From: CBFHWY01 sp965659675 | GTDB lineage: Bacteria > Bacteroidota > Bacteroidia > Flavobacteriales_G > Salibacteraceae | Direction: 5' to 3' | Length of the DNA stretch: 64,000 bases | Assembly (NCBI GenBank): GCA_965659675.1 | Contig: CBFHWY010000003.1 | Location: 10,482 to 74,481, forward strand | In this document: positions 33,823 to 42,700 of the stretch, one piece after another | Layout: each line of letters starts with the position of its first letter | How positions within the stretch are numbered: position 1 is the stretch's first letter | The notes under the pieces: generated by a model | What the model saw: only the letters and a program-made list of their open reading frames with translations | What the model was told of the DNA's origin: nothing | Database searches by the model: none | Made by a program: the position numbers and the translations under genes

Positions 33823-35028
33823 ATGAACATCGCTCACTTGGATCTCGACACATTCTTCGTCTCCGTGGAACGGCTGATGGACTCGCGCTTGAATGATCGA
33901 CCAATATTGATTGGCGGCACCAGCGACCGCGGCGTAGTTGCTTCATGCAGCTACGAGGCACGCAAATTTGGCGTGCACTCGGCCATGCCGATGCGGCTGG
34001 CAAAAGAACTTTGTCCACACGCTACCGTGATCCGCGGAAACACTTCCAACTACACCAGGTACTCCAAAATGGTGACGGAGATCATTCGGGAAGAAGTGCC
34101 CGTATTTGAAAAATCTTCCATCGATGAGTTTTATGTCGACCTCACTGGAATGGACAAGTTCTTTGGCTGCATGAAGCTGGCGAGCGAGATCCGACAGAAG
34201 ATCATTCGCGAAACCGGACTTCCGATATCCTTCGGTCTATCTCAAAACAAAACGGTTTCCAAGGTTGCCACTGGAGAGGCAAAGCCGAACAATGAGCTCA
34301 TGGTGGACCAGGGAAAAGAAAAACCTTTTTTGGCTCCACTTTCAGTGAAGAAGATCCCGATGGTTGGCAACAAAACCTACCAAACCCTGCGAAATTTGGG
34401 TGTACAAAAGATCCGAACGGTGCAGGAAATGCCCATGGAGATGATGGAACGCGTATTTGGAAAAAGCGGGATCGTGATCTGGAAAAAAGCGAATGGCGTT
34501 GACAATTCGCCCGTCATCCCCTACTCCGAACGCAAATCGATCTCCACCGAACGCACTTTCGAAAAAGACACCATCGATGTAGTCAAACTCAAAAGTATTC
34601 TCTCCGCCATGACCGAAAATCTGGCTTTTCAATTGAGGCGCGGACAAAAACTTACGGCCTGTGTAACGGTGAAGGTACGCTACTCGGATTTCAATACCCA
34701 CACTTTACAATGCAGGATCCCCTACACCTCCGCTGATCACCTACTCATACCTAAAGTGCATGAACTCTTCAAAAAACTTTACGACAAAAGGCTTTTGGTC
34801 AGACTCATCGGTGTACGCTTCAGCCACCTCGTGGGCGGAGCCTATCAGATCAACTTATTCGAAGACTCTGAAGAACTCATTAACCTTTACCAGGCGATGG
34901 ATCGTATGCGCGAACGCTATGGTGATCGAGCCGTGATCCGCGCTGCTGGAATGGGCGCTAAGACCATCGGACGATTTAACCCATTTAATGGGGAGCCACC
35001 ACCCTTGTTGGCGAATAGACACCAGTAG
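33823..35028 (+). CDS. dinB: Y-family DNA polymerase (DinB/Pol IV type)
   Basis: 401 residues. Translesion polymerase with catalytic acids in HLDLDTFFVSVE (Asp7) and SSIDEFYVDL (Asp101, Glu102), Phe12 as steric gate, then thumb helix-hairpin-helix motifs (KKIPMVGNKTYQTLRNLG), little-finger domain, and a beta-clamp motif QINLF at 342-346. The tail EPPPLLANRHQ is also encoded at 33261-33293. The neighbouring genes make it part of an inducible mutagenesis cassette. It starts directly after a 7-mer array. Confidence 0.95.
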   Translation: MNIAHLDLDTFFVSVERLMDSRLNDRPILIGGTSDRGVVASCSYEARKFGVHSAMPMRLAKELCPHATVIRGNTSNYTRYSKMVTEIIREEVPVFEKSSIDEFYVDLTGMDKFFGCMKLASEIRQKIIRETGLPISFGLSQNKTVSKVATGEAKPNNELMVDQGKEKPFLAPLSVKKIPMVGNKTYQTLRNLGVQKIRTVQEMPMEMMERVFGKSGIVIWKKANGVDNSPVIPYSERKSISTERTFEKDTIDVVKLKSILSAMTENLAFQLRRGQKLTACVTVKVRYSDFNTHTLQCRIPYTSADHLLIPKVHELFKKLYDKRLLVRLIGVRFSHLVGGAYQINLFEDSEELINLYQAMDRMRERYGDRAVIRAAGMGAKTIGRFNPFNGEPPPLLANRHQ

Positions 35029-35030
35029 AA

Positions 35031-35099
35031 TGTAAAACTGAAAAATGTAAAATGATAAAGTCAAAAGTGACCTTCCGGCTGAAAACTCAAAAAACTGAA
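35031..35099 (+). repeat. 7-mer array, TGTAAAA family (element 3, left)
   Basis: From 35031: TGTAAAA, CTGAAAA, ATGTAAA, ATGATAA, AGTCAAA, AGTGACC; after nine bases a second run CTGAAAA, CTCAAAA, AACTGAAA. It begins two bases after the dinB stop and ends at the start of the four-helix-bundle gene. Confidence 0.78.
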
Positions 35100-35100
35100 A

Positions 35101-35490
35101 ATGATGAATGTAAAAGTTGAACGAAAATATGATCTCGAAGATAGATTGGTGAATTTTAGTAGAATGGTAATCCGATTTCGAAGCACTCTTGAAAAGACTT
35201 ACGCTGGAGATTATTTAGGAAACCAGCTTCTAAGGTCAAGTATTTCACCAAGCCTAAACTATGGAGAAGCCCAAGCGGCTGAATCAAAAAGAGACTTTAT
35301 TCACAAGATGAAAATTTGCCTGAAGGAACTCAGAGAAACCAGCGTATCTATAAAAATTATCCATGGTTCGGTTTCCTGTAATGAGGACCTTCTTGCTGAA
35401 TTGCAAGCAGAATGCAAGCAACTATTGGCAATCTTCCAAAAAAGTGTCTCAACAAGTGAGAAACAAATAAACCAAAAAGTTCAAGTATGA
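35101..35490 (+). CDS. Four-helix-bundle protein, divergent S23 subfamily, copy 3
   Basis: 129 residues (ATG at 35101 or 35104). It belongs to the second branch of the family: YDLEDRLVNFSRMVIRF, GNQLLRSSISPSLNYGEAQAAESKRDFIHKM, LKELRETSVSIKII. Low similarity to copies 1 and 2, so the elements were acquired separately rather than copied locally. It lies between dinB and the SRAP gene, enclosed by TGTAAAA arrays on the left and TTTTACA on the right. Confidence 0.88.
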   Translation: MMNVKVERKYDLEDRLVNFSRMVIRFRSTLEKTYAGDYLGNQLLRSSISPSLNYGEAQAAESKRDFIHKMKICLKELRETSVSIKIIHGSVSCNEDLLAELQAECKQLLAIFQKSVSTSEKQINQKVQV

Positions 35491-35539
35491 CTTCTAACCG
35501 TATAATATCTAGACATTCAAAAGCACCTCGCGAAGCCAC

Positions 35540-35579
35540 TTTTACATTTTACATTTCGCATTTTACATTTTAAATTCCT
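35540..35579 (-). repeat. 7-mer array, inverted TGTAAAA family (element 3, right)
   Basis: TTTTACA twice, TTTCGCA, TTTTACA, TTTTAAA, then TTCCT and the ATG of the SRAP gene. The minus strand reads TGTAAAA, matching the left array of this element. Confidence 0.9.
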
Positions 35580-36386
35580 ATGTGCGGACGCTACGTAAAT
35601 ATCACCAAGGTCACTGCCATTGAAAAACGTTTTAACGTAAAGGCAGAGAAGCCGGAAGATTATCGGCAGAACACCAATGTTTCCACCGGGCAATTTGCAC
35701 CGGTAATTGCTAATGATGATCCAAATGCATTACAGTTCTTCAAGTTCGGCTTTACGCCCTTTTGGGCAAAGAAGCAGTTCTATGTCATCAATGCGCGTTC
35801 GGAGGGCGACTTCAACAAGGAAGATGACCCCCGATACAGTGGCTCAATGGGCATCGTAAAGAAACCCATGTTCCGAAAATCAATACGCGAAAAACGCTGC
35901 CTTGTGGTAGCCGATGCTTTTATTGAGGGACCGAAAAAAGAAAAGCTCAATGAGCCTTATGTCATCTATAAAAAGGATGGCGATCGACCATTTGCCCTTG
36001 CGGGAATATGGGATGAATGGATAAATCAAGAGACGGGTGAAGTCATCAGGTCCTTTGCGATCATTACCACGGTTTCAAACAGCATTACCCAACAGATCAA
36101 ACACCACCGATCGCCGGTAATGCTCGACCGTGAACAGGAATCTCTCTGGCTCGATACCCAAATTCCACTGGCAGATGTCACTTCCATGCTCAAACCCTAC
36201 CCGGGAACTGAGCTCAATGCCTATCCTGTTTCTACCGACATCAAAAGTCCGCGTAATCACGGACCAGAACTTTTAAAACCTGTGGGCGAAAGGCTCAATA
36301 AAGAATACGAGTACCTCATCTACAACGATCTCAAACTGGAAGGAATGGGACAGACGCAGGCGAGGAAGAGGAAGAATGGTGAATAG
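35580..36386 (+). CDS. SOS response-associated peptidase (SRAP/HMCES/YedK family)
   Basis: 268 residues. The catalytic Cys2 follows the start Met (MCGRYVN). Other active-site parts are NARSE, RCLVVADAFIEG and the His of HHRSPVML. SRAP proteins bind abasic sites in single-stranded DNA and form a covalent thiazolidine link that shields them. Its place between a Y-family and a DnaE-like polymerase fits damage tolerance. The start follows a 7-mer array, and another begins at its stop codon. Confidence 0.95.
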   Translation: MCGRYVNITKVTAIEKRFNVKAEKPEDYRQNTNVSTGQFAPVIANDDPNALQFFKFGFTPFWAKKQFYVINARSEGDFNKEDDPRYSGSMGIVKKPMFRKSIREKRCLVVADAFIEGPKKEKLNEPYVIYKKDGDRPFALAGIWDEWINQETGEVIRSFAIITTVSNSITQQIKHHRSPVMLDREQESLWLDTQIPLADVTSMLKPYPGTELNAYPVSTDIKSPRNHGPELLKPVGERLNKEYEYLIYNDLKLEGMGQTQARKRKNGE

Positions 36387-36549
36387 CTACAAGCTTCTAG
36401 TCTGAAGCCCGCCTGCCACGGGCAGGCTTCAAGCAGATACGAATGAATTGATTGATAATAGTGAATAGGATTAATCCAAATACCGCAACACCTGTAACTG
36501 GCGCCAATAGAACTACCACTTGTGACTTGCGGCTTGTAGCTTGTAGCTT
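36386..36549. repeat. Inverted GCTACAA-type arrays around 120 bp with no gene (possible empty element 4)
   Basis: Left: GCTACAA, GCTTCTA, GTCTGAA, GCCCGCC from the last base of the SRAP stop codon, then a hairpin CCTGCC-ACG-GGCAGG and GCTTCAA. Right: GTGACTT, GCGGCTT, GTAGCTT, GTAGCTT, ending at the dnaE-like ATG at 36550. The right array is the inverse of the left, as in the gene-bearing elements. The interior has no ORF. Confidence 0.75.
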
Positions 36550-39500
36550 ATGATAAATTGTCACACATACTACAGCCTCCGCTACGGGACCCTAAAGCCC
36601 GCAGATCAACTGGCCCTGATGAAAGAGCTGGGGTATGATTCCTTTGTGCTAAGCGACATCAACACCACAACAGCGTGTTTGAATAGCCTGCGGATCGCTG
36701 ATCGCTACGACATCGACCTGAGTGTTGGAGTTGACATACGCAATGGCATCAAGCAACAGTATGTCGTACTTGCGCAAAACAACAATGGCTTTCAGGAATT
36801 GAACGACTTCCTTTCGGAACACCTTCACAAAGAAGAGGTCTTTCCTTTTCAGGCACCTGAATTTGAGCACTGTTTTGTGATCTATCCCTACAAAAGCTAT
36901 CGCACACAAAAACTACGCGACAATGAATACATCGGAATTGCACCCAGAGACCTCATTCGTTTTCGCTTGCATCTCCCCAATGTCCCCAAAGAAAAACTGC
37001 TGGCTTTGCCTTCCTTCTCCTTTCGGCACAAGCGTGACTTCAACTCACATCGCCTCCTGCGAGCCATCCACAAAAACACGCTGCTGAGTAAACTGCCAGA
37101 AGAAGATCAAGCCAAAAGCACTGATCTTTATTTGAGTCGGAAAGAAATGGAAAAGCATTACGCCGACTTCCCCTACCTCATCGATAATGCAGATCAACTC
37201 ATCGCACAGTGTTCGGTGGAGTTTGATTTCAGTGAAGATAAAGAGCACAAGAACCAAAAGACCTACACAGGATCCGAAGCCAAAGACTATCAACTCATAC
37301 GCAAGCTGTGTCGGGAAGGACTGCGATATCGCTATTACAAGCCCAGTAAAAAGATTCGCGAGCGGCTCGAAAAGGAGTTGCAGATCATCAAACAAAAAGG
37401 CTTTATCTCCTATTTTCTCATCAATTGGGATATCACTTCCTATGCTCGGAAAAAAGGCTACTTCTATGTAGGAAGAGGTAGTGGGGCCAATAGTATCGTA
37501 GCCTATCTCCTTCGCATCACCGATGTGGACCCCATCGACCTCGACCTCTACTTTGAGCGATTCATCAATTTGTACCGCCGGAATCCACCTGATTTTGATC
37601 TTGATTTCTCCTGGAAAGACCGCGAAGATGTAACGCGTTACATCTTTGAACGTTTTCCAAATACGGCTTTGCTCTGCACCTACAACACCTTTCAGTACCG
37701 TGCGGTGGTCCGCGAGTTAGGAAAGGTCTTTGGCTTGCCCAAAGAAGAGATCGACAAACTCAGTTCAGGTCGATTCAACAACCGAGGTCTCGATCAATTC
37801 TCAAAACTGGTACTGCGTTACACCAGCTACATCCAGGGCTTTCCAAGTCATTTAAGTGTACATGCTGGAGGAATTGTGATCTCAGAAAAGCCGCTGCAGG
37901 CCTACACGGCCACCTTTTTACCGCCCAAAGGCTTTCCAACCACGCAGTTCGACATGGTGGTTGCGGAGGACATCGGATTGTACAAATTCGACATTTTGGG
38001 TCAGCGCGGACTCGGAAAGATCAAAGACACCGTAGAGATCGTCAAACAGAACCGGCCCGAGGATGCGCCGATCGATATTCACGATATCAAAGGCTTTAAA
38101 GAAGATGAAAAAGTGAAAGAGATCCTGCGCAATGGAAAGGCCATGGGCTGTTTCTATGTAGAGTCACCCGCTATGCGCATGCTGCTAAAAAAGCTACGGG
38201 TCGATCACTATCTCGGACTAGTAGCAGCCAGTTCAATCATACGTCCAGGCGTTGCTAAATCAGGTATGATGCGGGAGTATATCATCCGCTACCGAAATCC
38301 CGAGCGACGCAAAGATGCTCACCCAGTAATGCTCGACATCATGCCCGAAACATACGGAGTGATGGTTTATCAGGAAGATGTGATCAAAGTGGCGCACTAT
38401 TTTGCTGGGCTTAGTTTGGGAGAAGCCGATGTACTTCGACGAGGGATGTCAGGAAAATATCGCTCGCGCGAAGAATTTGCACAGGTAAAAGAGAAGTTCT
38501 TTTCCAATTGCAAACAGAAAGGCTACGACGATGAACTCACCGCCGAGATCTGGCGACAAACGGAAAGCTTTGCGGGATATGCTTTTTCCAAAGGGCATTC
38601 TGCATCTTATGCCGTGGAGAGTTATCAAAGTCTTTTTCTAAAGGCACACTATCCAAGAGAATATATGGTGGGTGTGATCAACAATTTCGGAGGTTTTTAC
38701 CGCACTGAATTCTATGTTCACGAAGCACGCATGTGGGGAGCCAATATCCACGCACCACACATCAACCAAAGCGAATACCTTACCTGCATCAAAGATAAAG
38801 ACCTCTATTTGGGCTTTATTCATGTTCGCGATCTCGATACAAGATCGGCCACTCAATTGGTATGGGAAAGAGAAGATCACGGCGCTTATCAAAATCTGGA
38901 AGATTTCATGGAGCGTTGCCCGATCGGTATCGAACAGATCGCGATTCTGATCCGTATGGATGCTTTTCGTTTTACCGGCAAGAATAAACGCGAGCTACTT
39001 TGGGAAGCGCATTTTCGTTATTCAAAAGACAAGAGAACACCTGTACACGCATCGCTATTTAGAGTAAAAAGTCGGCCCTTCACCTTGCCTCCGCTTCAAA
39101 CCACTGAGTTGGAAGACGCCTTTGACCAACTTGAATTATTGGGTTTCCCCTTAGTGAGTCCCTTCAAACTTCTGGAAGAAAGGCCAGCAAACCCGCTACT
39201 CGCCGCCGACTTCCCAAACTTTAGAGATAAAATTGTGAGTATTCTCGGTTATCTGGTCACCACAAAAAACACCAGCACAGTAACGGGTAAACGCATGCAT
39301 TTTGGAACCTTCATCGATCAAGACGGTCATTTCTTTGACACCACACACTTCCCAAAGGTTTCAGAAGACTTCCCTTTCTATGGTCGGGGTATTTATGTCA
39401 TCACTGGAAAGGTGGTGGAAGAATTTGGCTTCTACAGTATGGAAGTGAGTGAGATGCGCAAACTAAAGATGATCGAAGATCCGCGTTACAGCGAACTGGA

Positions 39501-39600
39501 CTCCAGCAGTAAAATGAAACAGAAAAAACTCACCAATGAGTTTAGCGAAAATCAGGACTTTATGAAAAAGCGGAGGGATAAATTAGAGTTGGGAAGCTGA
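36550..39600 (+). CDS. DnaE-like DNA polymerase III alpha subunit, error-prone type
   Basis: 1016 residues, shorter than replicative DnaE. Catalytic Asp350 and Asp352 are in PPDFDLDFSWKD; the third acid is Asp481 in YKFDILGQRGLG; YQEDVIKVAHYFAGLSLGEADVLRRGM is the fingers region. The N-terminal PHP domain has lost metal ligands: INCHTYYS stands where active forms have xHxHTxYS, and LSDINTT where TDHGN is usual, so proofreading by PHP is unlikely. As the last gene of the S24-repressor, DinB and SRAP set it probably extends past lesions. A 7-mer array abuts its ATG. Confidence 0.93.
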   Translation: MINCHTYYSLRYGTLKPADQLALMKELGYDSFVLSDINTTTACLNSLRIADRYDIDLSVGVDIRNGIKQQYVVLAQNNNGFQELNDFLSEHLHKEEVFPFQAPEFEHCFVIYPYKSYRTQKLRDNEYIGIAPRDLIRFRLHLPNVPKEKLLALPSFSFRHKRDFNSHRLLRAIHKNTLLSKLPEEDQAKSTDLYLSRKEMEKHYADFPYLIDNADQLIAQCSVEFDFSEDKEHKNQKTYTGSEAKDYQLIRKLCREGLRYRYYKPSKKIRERLEKELQIIKQKGFISYFLINWDITSYARKKGYFYVGRGSGANSIVAYLLRITDVDPIDLDLYFERFINLYRRNPPDFDLDFSWKDREDVTRYIFERFPNTALLCTYNTFQYRAVVRELGKVFGLPKEEIDKLSSGRFNNRGLDQFSKLVLRYTSYIQGFPSHLSVHAGGIVISEKPLQAYTATFLPPKGFPTTQFDMVVAEDIGLYKFDILGQRGLGKIKDTVEIVKQNRPEDAPIDIHDIKGFKEDEKVKEILRNGKAMGCFYVESPAMRMLLKKLRVDHYLGLVAASSIIRPGVAKSGMMREYIIRYRNPERRKDAHPVMLDIMPETYGVMVYQEDVIKVAHYFAGLSLGEADVLRRGMSGKYRSREEFAQVKEKFFSNCKQKGYDDELTAEIWRQTESFAGYAFSKGHSASYAVESYQSLFLKAHYPREYMVGVINNFGGFYRTEFYVHEARMWGANIHAPHINQSEYLTCIKDKDLYLGFIHVRDLDTRSATQLVWEREDHGAYQNLEDFMERCPIGIEQIAILIRMDAFRFTGKNKRELLWEAHFRYSKDKRTPVHASLFRVKSRPFTLPPLQTTELEDAFDQLELLGFPLVSPFKLLEERPANPLLAADFPNFRDKIVSILGYLVTTKNTSTVTGKRMHFGTFIDQDGHFFDTTHFPKVSEDFPFYGRGIYVITGKVVEEFGFYSMEVSEMRKLKMIEDPRYSELDSSSKMKQKKLTNEFSENQDFMKKRRDKLELGS

Positions 39601-39750
39601 AAAAGACTAAAACTTAAAAGGTCATTTCGAGATATTTTATTAATTTAGAGTAACTTAAACTTCAATTTATGAAATCACAAGTTTACCTGCCGGAGGTAGG
39701 CCACAAGCCACAAGTTAAAGAGTCAGCGCTTTGCTGCCGCTATTAAGTTA
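39601..39750. other. Short intergenic stretch with repeat debris
   Basis: Directly after the polymerase stop is a weak period-7 run (AAAAGAC, TAAAACT, TAAAAGG). A hairpin CCTGCC/GGTAGG lies near 39686-39700 and a small array GCCACAA, GCCACAA, GTTAAAG at 39700-39720. No gene. Confidence 0.55.
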
Positions 39751-42700
39751 ATGTTTACACTCTCATTAATAGTTTCACAACAGATAAGCGCGAGTGCACA
39801 ATACATATTTAATGTCCAAGAATACTTCACATCTAATAATCCCTCTGCCAACCATGGATCAAGTAGTATTGAAGATTCCAATGGAAATATTTACCTAGTC
39901 TCCAACACCCTCGTTGGAAGTACAACAGATATTAGTCTCTCCAAAATTGATGCATCAGGAAACACTATTTGGGTTGATTCCTTAGATGGACACAATCTAA
40001 ATGATTACGGGGTGCATTTGACATTTAATGGTGATGGAGATATTTTGATTTGTGGTGCAACACAAGATTTAAACGAAGGATACAACGTACTCATTGCTCA
40101 ATACGACACTTCAGGTAGCATAGACTGGACCTATGAATACAACGCTGCCGATAACTTAGATGACATACCTACTTACATTTTAAGCGACGAGAACTCAAAT
40201 ATTTATGTTACAGGAGGAACTAACACACACTCCGAAGGGGTAAATGCCCTGATTTTTAAACTCGACAATACTGGCAACTTTCAATGGGACGATACTTACG
40301 ATGAAAGCAACGAAGATGATAGTGGAGTTCAATTGGATTTGAGTGATGGAAAGATCCTAATGTCTGGTGGAAGCGAAACCAACCAGCAGAGTGGAGAGTA
40401 TTTTGTTCTGGAGTATAACAGTTCAGGTACCCAAACCGATAGTTGGACCAGCCCAACCGGAGTGGATAATGTAGATTACCTAAGTTCAATGAAACGATCT
40501 GAAAATGGCAATCTCTACTTATGTGGTAGTAGGCAAGATGACCTGTATGTCGTTGCTCTAGATACTCTTTTGGACACGCTTTGGACTTATCATTATGACT
40601 ACAATGGCGTGGCTGATCTTGGTAAAGACCTCTGTATCGATCAGGGCGAAAACATTTATGTCACTGGCTATGGTGGAAACAATTCGGGTGGCAAAGACGC
40701 CTTGCTTTTAAAACTCAGTTCTTCTGGTATTCTGGAATGGGAAAGAGCCTGGAAAGGGTCGTTACTTGATTCATCCAGCAGTGGTCTTCAGGTTTTTGAA
40801 GACAATTACAAGGTGTTTATGTTGGCGTCTGTTTACAATGCAGATAGAGACCTACTAGTTGCTCAAATTGATAGCTCAGGCCAAATTGATTGGTACGATG
40901 AGCATCATCGCGGTATAGATTCTCCTCAAAGCCTGCATCGAAGTGAAAATGGACTAAAACTATTTTATTCGAGCTTCGATGGAATTCAATATGAGGAAAT
41001 ACTGCGTAGCTATGAGCTTTTCCAGCGAAGCAATACGGCAGTTACCGATACGTATGGGTCACCCTTGTATTTGGAGGATGAATTAATTGTACAGTTTAAA
41101 GAAAAACATCTGGACACAACCGCTTTAGATGACTTAAGCCTCCGTTTTGGGGAACTTGAAGCTTTTTTAGACTCAACCGCAGTAGCTCAAATAGAGTCAT
41201 TAAATGAGCTTACCAATACCGAGGACCTTAAGATTGTTCGCATCGTTAACCAATCCCGTCATGAGAAACTCAGCATTAGCAGAACCGGTTACCGTGTTCC
41301 AATACCTGAGTTTTATAGATCCTTATTGTTGAGCTTTCCTGAAGACATCAACGAAAAAACGATGGCCTCTTCCTTTGGAGCATTAGGATCAGTGACCGGG
41401 GCGTGGGTCAACAAAATTGCAGCATTGGATGCTTCATCAAATGACAGTCTCTTTAGCAATCAATTTTCATTACAAAATAATAATTTCAACGATCATGTTG
41501 AAATAGAAGATGCCTGGGATATTGAAACCGGTAAAAGTCATGTTCGGGTGGGGGTGTTTGATTCGGGCATTATGTGGGAGCATGAAGATTTTATGTTTAG
41601 GGATACTGCCTCTACTCCAAAATTCGACTCCTCCCTAGTGGTGGATGGGGCGAATTTTGCGTTACCACAATCTCTACTTGACCAGAGAGCTGATATTAGA
41701 AAATTAGCCAATTTCACTGGTAGGGACCGCATCGATCATCACGGCACGAATGTATCAGGCGTTATTGGCGCCATTCGAAATAATCAAAAAGGAGTAGCGG
41801 GCATCGCGGGTGGTGATTCAAGTAGCAACAGAGGCGTTCGACTTGTAGACATTAAAATATTCAAATGTGTTTTTAATAATGATGTTGGTGGCTGGGAGTC
41901 ATTCACAGATGAAGCTACTGCAATCGAAGCACTTAGGATAGCTGCGCTTGATACCAATAGCAATGGTTTTGGAATTCATGTTGCCAACCACAGCTATGCC
42001 TTTTTTGACACGAGTACTGCACCCATAATGGAGCAAGCATATCGATTACTCTACAGAAACGGAGTAACCCAAATCGCATCACGCGGGAATAGAAAAGATA
42101 GTTTAAACCGTAGAGGAAATGCCTGGCAAGTCCCTTCTCAGTATGGCGATTCTATGATGTTAAGCGTGGCTATTTCAGCCCCTGGAACAGGTGATTTAGA
42201 TACTAATTTCTCCCTTTTTGCTGGAGAGATTGATCTTGTAGCACCTGGTGGATATACAGATGTCTGGACTACAGACGGCAGTTCCCCTCCAAAAAATGGG
42301 AAGCCATACACCAATTTTGGGTCCATGGCGGGAACATCTATCTCCGCCCCACATGTTTCAGGAATCACCTCTCTGATCTACAGTTATTTAAATGACTATG
42401 ATTGTAATAGTCGGGTGAGCCATGAAGATGTGGAATATATCCTTAGCCAAACGGCTAATGATAAAGATATGTCCGGTGAAGATTCCTTAAGCGGTTTTGG
42501 TTTGGTCTCCGCTAAAAAAGCCCTAGAGTTTATCGAATGGCCTAAACACCGTTTATATCATATGGATACTCTAATTGATACCTCAAATCTTATTTTGGAT
42601 ACTACAGGTATCTCTATTACCATTTCTGATGAAGCCGGCTTTTTTGATAATAACCTTTCCACTGGACAATACAATGCCGATGTATATCTTGCTAAAGCAT

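Noticed and set aside
29467..36549. Diversity-generating retroelement, suggested by Avd-like four-helix-bundle proteins
   Set aside because: No reverse transcriptase, no template/variable repeat pair with adenine-specific changes; the repeats are period-7 tandem arrays.
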